From Roseomonas sp. (GTDB lineage: Bacteria; Pseudomonadota; Alphaproteobacteria; Acetobacterales; Acetobacteraceae): a DNA stretch of 37,492 bases. Positions 16,385-24,538 of the stretch are shown here, in pieces. Each line of letters opens with the position of its first letter. Within the stretch, counting starts at the first letter, position 1. The stretch lies in the NCBI GenBank assembly GCA_020249285.1, contig JADCFX010000028.1, forward strand, positions 1 to 37,492. The letters run 5' to 3'. Below the pieces are notes generated by a model. It was given only the letters and a program-made list of their open reading frames with translations, did not search any database and was not told the DNA's origin. The position numbers were made by a program, and so were the translations under genes.

Positions 16385-17364
16385 AGGATCACATCGCCAT
16401 CATTGGCGCTGGCGCCTGGGGCACAGCACTTGCCATTCAGGCGCATCGTGCCGGGCAATGCGTCATGCTCTGGGCGCGAGATCCGGCGCGCGCCGAATTG
16501 ATCGAACAAAGCCGTGCGAATGAACGCTTGCTGCCAGGCGTCACCTTGCCCGAAGGCATCAGCGTCACGGCCGATGCCGCGCAGGCGCTGGATGGTGCGG
16601 CACTGATCCTGCTGGTGGTGCCGGCGCAAGCGCTGCGCCCCGTGCTGCACAGCCTGCACGTACTGCCGGCCCCCGTGCTGATCTGCGCCAAGGGGGTGGA
16701 AGCCGGCAGCCTGATGCTGCCGCTTGAAATACTCGCGCAAACAAATCCTGGTGGCTTGGCCGGTGTGTTGAGCGGCCCTAATTTCGCCCATGAAATTGCC
16801 CGCGGCCTGCCCGCCGCTGCCGTGGTTGCCAGCCATGATGAGGGCCTGCGTGCGCTTGGCGTTGCCAGGCTTGGGTCAGCCGGCTTTCGCCTGTACGGCG
16901 GCGATGATCCGGTCGGTGCCGAAATTGGTGGCGCCGCGAAGAATGTGATCGCGATTGCCGCCGGCGCCGTGATGGGTGCTGGGCTTGGGGAGAATGCGCG
17001 CGCGGCGCTGATCACGCGCGGCCTTGCAGAAATTGCGCGCCTGGCCAGCGCGCTGGGTGGGCGCACCGATACCGTTGCCGGGCTTTCGGGGCTTGGCGAT
17101 TTGCTGCTGACGGCAACGGGGGCAGGCAGCCGCAATACATCACTCGGCATCGCGCTTGGGCGCGGCGAGATTCTTGCGGATATCCTCGCCGCGCGGCAGG
17201 GGGTAACGGAAGGGGTGGCAACCGCGCCCGCCTTGGTTGCGCGCGCAGAAAAACTTGGCGTTGATCTGCCGATTTGCGCTGCGGTAGCGGATCTGGTGCG
17301 CGGCAGGGTGACGCTACAAGAAGCGGTGGCGCGGTTGCTCGCGCGTCCCCAGCGGGATGAATAG
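16381..17364 (+). CDS. gpsA: glycerol-3-phosphate dehydrogenase [NAD(P)+]
   Basis: 327 residues; reduces dihydroxyacetone phosphate to sn-glycerol-3-phosphate, the backbone for phospholipids. Seen: N-terminal Rossmann motif IAIIGAGAWGTALA (4-17), LLVVPAQALR near 80, CAKGVE near 103, LSGPNFAHEIARGLPAA near 130, the catalytic-Lys segment GGAAKNVIAIAAG near 182 and GLSGLGDLLLTATGAGSRN near 235. Start at 16381 overlaps the rlmJ stop by four bases; an in-frame ATG at 16369 is possible. Followed 48 bp later by hemD. Confidence 0.97.
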   Translation: MKDHIAIIGAGAWGTALAIQAHRAGQCVMLWARDPARAELIEQSRANERLLPGVTLPEGISVTADAAQALDGAALILLVVPAQALRPVLHSLHVLPAPVLICAKGVEAGSLMLPLEILAQTNPGGLAGVLSGPNFAHEIARGLPAAAVVASHDEGLRALGVARLGSAGFRLYGGDDPVGAEIGGAAKNVIAIAAGAVMGAGLGENARAALITRGLAEIARLASALGGRTDTVAGLSGLGDLLLTATGAGSRNTSLGIALGRGEILADILAARQGVTEGVATAPALVARAEKLGVDLPICAAVADLVRGRVTLQEAVARLLARPQRDE

Positions 17365-17412
17365 CGCACGCCATCCTCGCCAAGCGCGCCATAACAGGTC
17401 TAGCCTTGCACC

Positions 17413-18150
17413 ATGCCGCGCCAGGCCGCCCGCGCATCGCGCGCCATCCTGATCACCCGCCCGGAACCGGGCGCGGCGGAATCCGCGCGTGCGGTTGCAG
17501 CACTTGGTTGGGAACCGGTGCTGGCGCCCGCGCTCACGCTCACTACCCTACCCTTCAAGCCGCCGCGCAATTGCCAGGCGCTGATCCTCACCAGCCGCGC
17601 CGCCGCTCGCGCGCTGCCAACCGCCGCGCTGCCCGTGATTGCGGTGGGTGAGGCCACCGCCGCTGAGGCCCGCACGCGTGGTTTTGCGGAGGTGCGTGCC
17701 GCGGCAGGGGATGCGCAGGCACTTGCGGCGCTGATTGGCGCGACGCTCAAGCCCGAAGGCGGCACGCTGTGCCTTGCGGTTGGGGAAGGCTATGCGCTTG
17801 ATTTGGCCGCTGCCTTGCGCGCCAAGGGATTTCGCGTGCTCCGCCGCGTGGTTTATGCTGCGCGGCCCAGCGCCACACTGCCTGACGAAGCACGCCAAGC
17901 CATTCGGGAAGGGCGCATACACGCGGCACTTTTCACCTCGCCACGCTCAGCGCAGCAGGCGATGCGCTTGCTGAGTGATGCTGGCTTGCAAAAGGCCGCC
18001 CAGGACATCGTTGCCCTGGCGCTCAGCCCGCGCATCGCAGCAGCACTATCCGCCCTTCCTTGGCAGGAAATCCGCACCGCAAGCCGGCCAGATCACGCAG
18101 CCTTGTTGGCATGCCTTGGCCCCGCGGATATGATAAAGAAACCCCCATGA
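17413..18150 (+). CDS. hemD: uroporphyrinogen-III synthase
   Basis: 245 residues; cyclises hydroxymethylbilane with D-ring inversion in haem and cobalamin synthesis. The family is weakly conserved. Seen: ILITRPEPGAAESARAVAALG at 14-34, PVIAVGEATAAEARTRGF near 75-92, and a second alpha/beta domain with FTSPRSAQQAMRLL near 177. Two-domain length fits. The 3' end overlaps the next ATG by four bases (ATGA), coupling it to the Mic60-like gene. No strong ribosome site before the ATG. Confidence 0.9.
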   Translation: MPRQAARASRAILITRPEPGAAESARAVAALGWEPVLAPALTLTTLPFKPPRNCQALILTSRAAARALPTAALPVIAVGEATAAEARTRGFAEVRAAAGDAQALAALIGATLKPEGGTLCLAVGEGYALDLAAALRAKGFRVLRRVVYAARPSATLPDEARQAIREGRIHAALFTSPRSAQQAMRLLSDAGLQKAAQDIVALALSPRIAAALSALPWQEIRTASRPDHAALLACLGPADMIKKPP

Positions 18151-19259
18151 GCGAAACCCCACCCACCCCCAAGCGCCGCCTGGATCCGCTTTTGCTGCCA
18201 CTTTTTGCGGGCGGCGCGGTGCTGGTTTTGGCGCTTGGCTGGCTGCTGATCACGCCCCGACTAAGCGCCCCGCCTCTACCCAATCTTGGTCCGCTGGAAG
18301 CGCGGCTTGCCGCTTTGGAAGCGCGCCCCGGCTTCAATGCCGCGCCCTTGGAATCCCGCGTCACCGCGCTGGAAACCCGGCCTCGCGCCGGTGCGGCACC
18401 CGATCTGGCGCCGATCGCGCAGCGGCTTGAAGCGCTGGAAGCCCGCCTTGCTGGCTTGGAGGGCAGGCCCGCGCCAAACCTAGATGTTTCGGGCCTTGCC
18501 CCGCGCGCCTTGGCCGAAACCCTGGCTACAAGGCTTGATCGCCTGACGGAGCGCCAGGATGCGCTGGCCGCGCGGCTGCAAGCCGCCGATGCCGAAGCTT
18601 TGCGCCGGACCGAAGACCTGGCGCGAAGCCTGCTCACACGCCTGGAAGCCGCCGAAAGGCTTGAAGCCGAACGCATCGCGGCCGCGGGCACGGCCCTGGA
18701 AGGAAGGCTCGCTGGCGCCGAATCCGCGCTTGGTGCCAGGCTGCAAGCCTTGGAAGCAGCACAAGCGCGCATCGCGGGGCTTGAGGCCCGCACTAATCGC
18801 GTGCAGGCCGTCGCGGCGCTGCGCGCGCGGTTGGATGCAGGGCAGGCGCTGGGGCCTTCACTCGCGCCCTTCCCCAATGCGCCGGCTGCGCTGAGCCGCT
18901 TCGCCGCCGCCAGCCCGCCGACCGAAGCCGCACTTCGTCTGGCTTTTGAAGACGCCGCCCGCGCGGCGCGCGGCGCGAGTGAACCGGCGCGGGAAGGTCA
19001 ATCCATTCTGGAAAGCGCCTCTGCCCGCTTGGCTGGGCTGATCACAATACGCCGCGGTGAGACGGTGATTTGGGGCGATGAGGCCGCCGCCGTCTTGGAA
19101 GCGGCACGCCGGGCACTGGAAGCGGGCGATCTGGCCGGCGCTTTGGGCAGGCTTTCGCCGCTGCCGCCTGCCGCCCGTGCCGCGCTTGGCGCCTGGGAAG
19201 CGGAAGCCCAGGCGCTGCTGGCGGCCCGTGCGGCCATCATCACCCTGGCCGGGGGCTGA
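18147..19259 (+). CDS. Mic60/mitofilin-like inner-membrane protein (HemX position)
   Basis: 370 residues. Seen: short Pro-rich cytoplasmic N-terminus, one membrane helix at about 15-37 (LLLPLFAGGAVLVLALGWLL), a long coiled-coil-type region (about 50-235) rich in repeated LEARLAALEAR-type heptads, and a helical C-terminal domain (about 250-370) with the pattern EAARRALEAGDLAGALGRL that resembles the mitofilin signature. Alphaproteobacterial Mic60 homologues sit between hemD and hemY and shape intracytoplasmic membranes; gene order here agrees exactly. The start at 18147 overlaps the hemD stop. Function here is inferred from architecture and synteny. Confidence 0.85.
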   Translation: MSETPPTPKRRLDPLLLPLFAGGAVLVLALGWLLITPRLSAPPLPNLGPLEARLAALEARPGFNAAPLESRVTALETRPRAGAAPDLAPIAQRLEALEARLAGLEGRPAPNLDVSGLAPRALAETLATRLDRLTERQDALAARLQAADAEALRRTEDLARSLLTRLEAAERLEAERIAAAGTALEGRLAGAESALGARLQALEAAQARIAGLEARTNRVQAVAALRARLDAGQALGPSLAPFPNAPAALSRFAAASPPTEAALRLAFEDAARAARGASEPAREGQSILESASARLAGLITIRRGETVIWGDEAAAVLEAARRALEAGDLAGALGRLSPLPPAARAALGAWEAEAQALLAARAAIITLAGG

Positions 19260-19265
19260 AGCGCC

Positions 19266-20513
19266 ATGCGCAAGGCGCTTTTGCTGCTGGCGGCGCTGGT
19301 TGGTGTCGCCGCGATCACGTTGTGGTTGCTGAGGCTGGGCGGCACGGTTGAAATCCGCGCCGGCGAGTTCTGGATCGGCCTGCCAGTGCCGGTGGCGGCG
19401 GGGCTTCTGGCGTTAGGCTTCATTCTGCTGCATGGCGCGTTGCGGCTATGGGCGTGGTCTCGCGGCGTGCCGGGCAGGATGGGGCTGCGCCGCGCCGCGC
19501 GGCGCCGCGCGGATGGCGATGCGGCAATTACGCGCGCGCTGATTGCGCTTGGTGCCGGCACTGCCCCGCGCGCCTTGGAAGAAACCCGCCGCGCCCGCGC
19601 GCTTTTGGGCGATACGCCGCAAACCCTTTTGCTGGCTGCCGAGGCCGAGAAACTCGCCGGCAAGGAAGACGCTGCCGGGGCGATTTTCAAGAAATTATCG
19701 GAAGATTCCTCGGCGCGCTTCCTCGGCCTGCGCGGCTTGCTGCGGCAAGCCATGCAGCGCGAGGATTGGCCCGAAGCCCAGCGCCTGGCGCGGGAGGCCG
19801 AGGCCGCGCAACCCGGTGCCGCGTGGCTACGCGAAGAACGCCGGCTGCTGGCGGAACGCACGCAGGATTGGCGCGAAGCCTTGGCGTTGACTCCACCCGA
19901 TGGCCCGCGCGCTGCCTTGGCGCTGGCGGCGGCGGCGGTGGAAACCGATCCGGCCAAGGCAGCGGAACTGGAAAAAAAGGCTGTCGCCGCGGATTTGAAA
20001 TTTGCCCCTGCGGCCTTGGCCCAGGCGGCGCGATTGATGGCAGCCGGCAGTCAGCGCCGCGCGCGCGGCGTTTTGGAAGCGGCCTGGAATGCGGCGCCGC
20101 ACCCGGATTTGGGCGCAGCCTGGGTTGAGGCTGTGCCGGCGCCACTCGCCCGTGTGAAGGCGGTGGAGGACCTCACGCATCGCAACCCAAGCCACCCCGA
20201 AGCGCGGTTGTTGATGGCGCGGGTTGCCTTGGCGGCAGGCCTCACGGGCCGGGCGCGCAGTGAATTGGATGGGCTGCTGGCGAGTGGGGCCGCAGATCGA
20301 CGCGCCTATATGCTTTTCGCCGAACTGGAACGCGCCGAACATGGCGATAGCGCCGAAGGCCGTGCTGCCGAGGCCGCCTGGCTGCGCGAAGCCGCCAATG
20401 CCGCGGGCGCGCCGCGCTGGCGCTGTGATGCCTGTGGCGCGGAACATGGCGCCTGGAAGCCCGATTGCGCGGGCTGTGGCGCGATGGGGCGGATTGGCTG
20501 GTCGCGCAACTGA
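19266..20513 (+). CDS. hemY: HemY-like TPR membrane protein with C-terminal zinc ribbon
   Basis: 415 residues, 6 bp after the Mic60-like gene. Two N-terminal membrane helices (about 3-22 and 38-62) with the HemY_N pattern between them, then TPR-like helix pairs (about 85-375), then a rubredoxin-like ribbon at 385-415 (RCDACGAEHGAW, then DCAGCGAMGRIGW) with two CxxC pairs. HemY-N proteins accompany haem genes in proteobacteria, but the biochemical role is not settled; they are unrelated to the Gram-positive HemY oxidase. The TPR plus ribbon arrangement also recalls LapB, a scaffold of envelope assembly. No terminator is evident before rraA. Confidence 0.9.
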   Translation: MRKALLLLAALVGVAAITLWLLRLGGTVEIRAGEFWIGLPVPVAAGLLALGFILLHGALRLWAWSRGVPGRMGLRRAARRRADGDAAITRALIALGAGTAPRALEETRRARALLGDTPQTLLLAAEAEKLAGKEDAAGAIFKKLSEDSSARFLGLRGLLRQAMQREDWPEAQRLAREAEAAQPGAAWLREERRLLAERTQDWREALALTPPDGPRAALALAAAAVETDPAKAAELEKKAVAADLKFAPAALAQAARLMAAGSQRRARGVLEAAWNAAPHPDLGAAWVEAVPAPLARVKAVEDLTHRNPSHPEARLLMARVALAAGLTGRARSELDGLLASGAADRRAYMLFAELERAEHGDSAEGRAAEAAWLREAANAAGAPRWRCDACGAEHGAWKPDCAGCGAMGRIGWSRN

Positions 20514-20579
20514 TTTCCAGCACCTTGCCCGATGGTGCAGGCGCTGTATTGAGGCGCGAGATTTTGAAAGGATCAATTC

Positions 20580-21284
20580 ATGGCCCTGACCCAAGCCCAG
20601 AAAACTGCGCTTGAAGCGGTCACCACCGCGACGCTCACCACTGTGCTGCTGAAGAAGGGCGTGCGGTTTTGCTACGTCGCGGGCTCCAACCCGATCGTAC
20701 AGGGCGATCGCCGCCGCATTGTGGGGCCTGCCTTCACGCTGCGTTTCACGCCGACGCGGGAAGATTTGGCGACGGTGGATAGCTGGTCTTCCCCGCGTTC
20801 GACCCGTGCGGCGATTGAAGACATGCCCGAAGGCTGCGTGGCCGTTGCTGACGCGATGGGCAGCAAGGCCGCCGGTATCTTCGGTGATATTTTGTGCGCG
20901 CGCATGGCGAAGAAGGGTGTCGCGGGCCTGGTGACGGATGGCGTGGTGCGTGATGGCGCGGGCGTAATTGGCACTGGCTTGCCGGTTTATTGCCAGGGCT
21001 ATGTCGCGCCGGCTTCGGTCGCGGCGTTGAATTTCGTCGGCTGGCAGGAAACCATCGGCTGCGGCGGCGTGACCGTGGTGCCCGGCGATATCATCGTAGC
21101 CGATGCGGATGGCGCGGTGGTGATCCCGCAAGCGCTGCTGGATGCCGTGGTGGAAGCCGCGGTGGAACAGGAACGCCTGGAAGCTTGGATCATGGAAGAA
21201 GTGGGCAAGGGCGTGGCGCTGCCTGGCCTTTATCCGCCCAATGCGGAGACCAAGGCGCGGTATGAGGCGACGCGGGAGGGTTGA
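20580..21284 (+). CDS. RraA-family protein (aldolase/decarboxylase-like)
   Basis: 234 residues of the RraA/HMG aldolase fold. Seen: GPAFTLRFTPTR near 45, AVADAMGSKAAGIFGDILC near 88-106, GLVTDGVVRDGAGV near 116-129 with the Arg-Asp pair that binds substrate and metal in 4-hydroxy-4-methyl-2-oxoglutarate aldolases, and GDIIVADADGAVVIP near 160-175. Homologues are annotated variously as RNase E inhibitor, demethylmenaquinone methyltransferase-like or aldolase; the Arg-Asp pair favours the aldolase/decarboxylase reading. AAAGGA about 8 nt before the ATG; an intrinsic terminator follows. Confidence 0.88.
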   Translation: MALTQAQKTALEAVTTATLTTVLLKKGVRFCYVAGSNPIVQGDRRRIVGPAFTLRFTPTREDLATVDSWSSPRSTRAAIEDMPEGCVAVADAMGSKAAGIFGDILCARMAKKGVAGLVTDGVVRDGAGVIGTGLPVYCQGYVAPASVAALNFVGWQETIGCGGVTVVPGDIIVADADGAVVIPQALLDAVVEAAVEQERLEAWIMEEVGKGVALPGLYPPNAETKARYEATREG

Positions 21285-21353
21285 GGCCGGAGAATTTTCA
21301 AGCCAAGCTGAATCACTTGGCGACTCGGAAAATGCGACCAGACAACAACTGTG

Positions 21354-21375
21354 GGGGGCTTTGCAGCCCCCTTTC
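21354..21375 (+). terminator. rho-independent terminator after the RraA-like gene
   Basis: Perfect 7-bp stem GGGGGCT / AGCCCCC with TTGC loop followed by TTTCT. The same TTGC loop appears in the hairpin at 12675. Confidence 0.85.
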
Positions 21376-22230
21376 TCAAAACCCGTAGAGTCGCGCAGGG
21401 TTTTCCACCAGCACACGGCGGCGTTCCGCATCACTCGGCGCCCATTGGCCGAGCAGATCGAGCAAATGCCCATCTTCCGGCATCCAATGCTGCAAGCTTG
21501 GATGCGGCCAATCCGTGCCCCAAACGGCGCGATCAGGCGCGGCATCCAGAAGTGCCCGCGCAAACGGCGCAACATCGGCAAAGGGCGGGCCGGCGGAAAT
21601 GCGATAGCCGGAAATCTTCACCCAGCATTGCGGGCTTTCCAGCATTCTCAGCAAAGCCTTGAAGCCCGCGCCGTTAAGACCCTCGCTGGTTTTCACGCCG
21701 CCCATATGATCCACCACCACAGGCACGGGCAGAGACGCCAAACGCGGCGCCAATGCCGGCAATTGCTGGCCTTCCGCGTAAAGCTGCAAATGCCAGCCGA
21801 GGGGCGCGATGCGGCGCGCCAAAGCCTCCAACTGTTCAAGCGGCGTGCCATTGCCGCTGACGGCATTGAAGCGCACGCCACGCGTACCGCGCGCATGCAA
21901 CCGCTTCAGCGCTGCTTCACCAAAGCTGTCGTCAATCACGACCACAACGCGCGCGCGATCCAGGCCGAATTGTTCCGCAGCATCGAGCGAGACTTCGTTT
22001 TGCGTGCCATAGACACTCGGCTGTACGATCACCATGCGTTCAATGCCAAGCGCATCCGCCATGCGCTGGTAATCAGCAATCGTCGCCGCCTGCGGGTCAT
22101 AATGCCGCCCGGCATCCAGCGGAAACCGGTCATAAGGCCCGAAGATGTGGAAATGACAGTCACAGGAAAGCGCCGGCGCGCGCCAGGAAGGACGCGGCGT
22201 GGTGGCGAGTGGCGGCAGGCAGGGTTTCAT
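21376..22230 (-). CDS. amidohydrolase 2 family hydrolase (LigI-like lactonase group)
   Basis: 284 residues, TIM-barrel metal-dependent hydrolase. Seen: CDCHFHIFGPYDRFPL at about 24-39 with the HxH metal motif, VIVQPSVYGTQN near 66, GVRFNAV near 122, VVVDHMGG near 174 and the catalytic GTDWPHPSLQHW near 240. This arrangement is typical of 2-pyrone-4,6-dicarboxylate lactonase-like enzymes. The exact substrate is unknown. Start at 22230 is chosen over 22290 because GAAGGGAAA precedes it and the upstream residues overlap the nitroreductase stop. Third gene of a minus-strand operon. Confidence 0.88.
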   Translation of the reverse strand: MKPCLPPLATTPRPSWRAPALSCDCHFHIFGPYDRFPLDAGRHYDPQAATIADYQRMADALGIERMVIVQPSVYGTQNEVSLDAAEQFGLDRARVVVVIDDSFGEAALKRLHARGTRGVRFNAVSGNGTPLEQLEALARRIAPLGWHLQLYAEGQQLPALAPRLASLPVPVVVDHMGGVKTSEGLNGAGFKALLRMLESPQCWVKISGYRISAGPPFADVAPFARALLDAAPDRAVWGTDWPHPSLQHWMPEDGHLLDLLGQWAPSDAERRRVLVENPARLYGF

Positions 22231-22255
22231 CGCGTTTCCCTTCTCAAAATCAAGG

Positions 22256-22951
22256 CTATTCACCCCAACCGGCGAAACGCGTGAAGTCACGTGCCGGGGC
22301 GCGTTCCGTGATTAGGCCGTTCTCCACCGCCGCCGGATCAGCATAGCCAAGCGCCATGCCGCAGACCAACATTTCCTCAGGCGGGATTTCCAGCATGGTC
22401 TGGATGGTGCGATGATAGGGCATGAAGGCCGCTTGCGGGCAGGTATCCAGCCCCATGCCGCGCGCGGCCACCATCACATTTTGCAGGAACATGCCGTAAT
22501 CCAGCCAGGAACCCTGTTCCAGATCGCGATGAATGGTGAAAATCAACCCAACGGGCGCGTCAAAAAAAATCAAATTGCGCCCATGCTGCGCGCGCATGCG
22601 TTCATTCTCACCCTTCGCAATGCCCAGCAGGCCATAGAGATCCCAGCCCACCTTGCGGCGGCGGTTATGGAAGGGCTCGAAAAACTTGCGCGGATAATAT
22701 TGATATTCCGATTCCGGCGTGATGCCCGCCGCGTGTTCCGCCATCAGCGCATCGCATAGACGCTTGAGCGCCACGCCCGCCAGCGCATGTACCTTCCAGG
22801 GTTGGATATTGCTGCCCGAAGGGGCGCGCGCCGCGACATTCAGCAGATGTTCAACATCCGCCTGCGGCACAGGCCTCGGCAGAAAGGCTCGGATGGAACG
22901 ACGAGAGGTGATCGCCGCGTCCACCGCCGCCTGCGCAGCAGCGTCCGACAT
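22256..22951 (-). CDS. nitroreductase-family flavoprotein
   Basis: 231 residues, FMN-dependent NAD(P)H oxidoreductase fold. Seen: TSRRSIRAFLPRPVP at 15-29 (FMN phosphate-binding Arg/Ser), ARAPSGSNIQPWKVHAL near 41-57, LDYGMFLQNVMVAARGMGL near 150-168 and VCGMALGYADP near 198. The long middle insertion with RKFFEPFHNRRRKVGW occurs in a common proteobacterial subgroup annotated as nitroreductase. Its ATG overlaps the dihydroorotase stop by one base, and the amidohydrolase begins 26 bp after it, so the three are probably one operon. Physiological substrate unknown. Confidence 0.92.
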   Translation of the reverse strand: MSDAAAQAAVDAAITSRRSIRAFLPRPVPQADVEHLLNVAARAPSGSNIQPWKVHALAGVALKRLCDALMAEHAAGITPESEYQYYPRKFFEPFHNRRRKVGWDLYGLLGIAKGENERMRAQHGRNLIFFDAPVGLIFTIHRDLEQGSWLDYGMFLQNVMVAARGMGLDTCPQAAFMPYHRTIQTMLEIPPEEMLVCGMALGYADPAAVENGLITERAPARDFTRFAGWGE

Positions 22952-24282
22952 CAGGCGCGCCGCGTATCAATAAATTCCACCGGCTTGCCTTGAGGCGCGC
23001 CAATCACTGTATCGTCACGCATGGCGATATGGCCGCGCACAATCGTCATCGCTGGCCAACCGGTGCAGCGATGCCCGGCAAAAGGCGTCCAACCACAAGG
23101 GGAGACGATCCAGCTATCTTCAATGGTCCGGGTTTTCTTCATATCCACGACAGTCACGTCACCATCCATGCCAACCGCAAGCCGCCCCTTGGTCTTCGCG
23201 CCATAAACCCGCGCAGGTCCAGTACACATCAAATCCGCAAGGCGCGGCAGGGAAAGCCGCCCCGCACTGACATGGTCCAGCATCAGCGGCACAATGGTTT
23301 GAATGCCCGTGAGCCCCGCTGCCGTATCGGGCCAAGGGCGCTCCTTCGCGGCGCGGGAATGCGGCGCGTGGTCTGATCCCACGCAATCCACCGTGCCATC
23401 CGCCACGGCCTTCCAGGCCGCTTCCAAATGCCGCGCATCGCGAATGGGCGGGTTCATCACCGCATAGCCACCCAAGCGGCCATAGGCTTCATCGGTTTGC
23501 GTGAGGTGGTTCAACAACACTTCGCAACTGGCAACATCGCGATAATCCGCGAGATAGGCCAATTCCTCAGCCGTTGAGACATGCAGGATATGCGCGCGCC
23601 GCCCCGTTTTGCGCGCCAGCGCCATCAGCCGGCGCGTTCCCAGCATCGCGGTTTCCACATCACGCCATTCCTGATGGTTGATATGCGCCATGCCCGGCGT
23701 GAACATGGGTTTGCGCGCTTGCAGCCGATATTCATCTTCCGAATGATAGCAAATGGCGCGGCGGCCGGACCGCATCACCGCTTCCAGGCTTTCATCATCT
23801 TCCACCAGCAAATCCCCGGTGGAGGAGCCCGCGAAAATCTTGATGGCGCAGACATTGGGCTCAAGCTCCAGCGCGCCGAGGTCTGCGATATTCGTCTTGG
23901 TGCCGCCGACATAAATCCCGATATCGCACCAGGCGTGGCCCTGTACGAATTCGCGCTTGGCATTCAGCCTTTCGGTATTGGTGATGGAAGGCGTGGTATT
24001 GGGCATGTCGAATACGGCTGCGAGCCCACCCAGCACGGCAGCGCGGGTGCCGGTTTCCATGGTTTCGACCTTGGGGTCGCCGGGATCACGCAAATGCACA
24101 TGCGGATCAATCAGGCCGGGCAGCACATGCAGCCCCTTGCAATCCACGGTTTCAGCGGCTTCCGCCTGCGTCAAATCACCAATGGCGGCAATGCGCCCGG
24201 CGCGAATGCCGACATCAGCGCGCACCACCCCCCAAGGCATCACACAGTCTCCGCCCTTCAGGGCAAGGTCAAAACGCGCCAT
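22951..24282 (-). CDS. dihydroorotase-type cyclic amidohydrolase
   Basis: 443 residues. Seen: LPGLIDPHVHLRDPG near 54-68 with the HxH metal pair and the substrate Arg, AVFDMPNTTPS near 89, the AIKIFAGSSTG segment near 146 with the Lys expected to be carbamylated, CYHSEDEYR near 178, HILHVSTAEE near 219 and CVGSDHAPH near 301 with the catalytic Asp. Fits class I dihydroorotase (pyrimidine synthesis); allantoinase and hydantoinase are close relatives. The neighbouring nitroreductase and LigI-like amidohydrolase make a catabolic cyclic-amide role possible. Strong GGAGGAA ribosome site. First gene of the operon. Confidence 0.88.
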   Translation of the reverse strand: MARFDLALKGGDCVMPWGVVRADVGIRAGRIAAIGDLTQAEAAETVDCKGLHVLPGLIDPHVHLRDPGDPKVETMETGTRAAVLGGLAAVFDMPNTTPSITNTERLNAKREFVQGHAWCDIGIYVGGTKTNIADLGALELEPNVCAIKIFAGSSTGDLLVEDDESLEAVMRSGRRAICYHSEDEYRLQARKPMFTPGMAHINHQEWRDVETAMLGTRRLMALARKTGRRAHILHVSTAEELAYLADYRDVASCEVLLNHLTQTDEAYGRLGGYAVMNPPIRDARHLEAAWKAVADGTVDCVGSDHAPHSRAAKERPWPDTAAGLTGIQTIVPLMLDHVSAGRLSLPRLADLMCTGPARVYGAKTKGRLAVGMDGDVTVVDMKKTRTIEDSWIVSPCGWTPFAGHRCTGWPAMTIVRGHIAMRDDTVIGAPQGKPVEFIDTRRA

Positions 24283-24381
24283 GGCTGGTTCCTCCGACGA
24301 TGATGGCGCTACATCGCACTAACCCAGGAAGGTGAAAAGATGGCCTTCTGCTTGGGTCCGGCCGCAATCGCCTGTCAGGCG

Positions 24382-24538
24382 CTTGTTTGAGCGACTGATT
24401 CACGGCTCCGGCTTACGCCTCCGCCGATCAGATGCTTGTTTGCGCGGCTGATTCACGGCTCCGGCGTGCCGCCTCCGCCGATCAGATGCTTGTTTGAGCG
24501 ACTGATTCACGGCTCCGGCTTACGCCTCCGCCGATCAG
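24382..24538. repeat. three tandem hairpin-forming repeats (REP-like), 53/54/53 bp
   Basis: Units start at 24382, 24435 and 24489, each beginning CTTGTTTG. Each contains CTGAT ... ATCAG arms enclosing GGC-TCC-GGC ... GCC-TCC-GCC, so each can fold into a hairpin with two short stems and a symmetric 3-base internal loop. Units 1 and 3 are identical; unit 2 differs at the apex, where GGC-TTAC-GCC becomes GGCG-TGC-CGCC, keeping pairing. The last unit includes the stop codon of the downstream-lying dehydratase gene on the minus strand, so the array forms its 3' untranslated region. Confidence 0.88.

Noticed and set aside
19827..21581. 584-residue minus-strand frame opposite hemY and the RraA-like gene.
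   Set aside because: It is His/Arg/Gln-rich shadow translation of well-supported plus-strand genes.
24382..24538. CRISPR array.
   Set aside because: The units are contiguous tandem copies with no unique spacers and no cas genes nearby.
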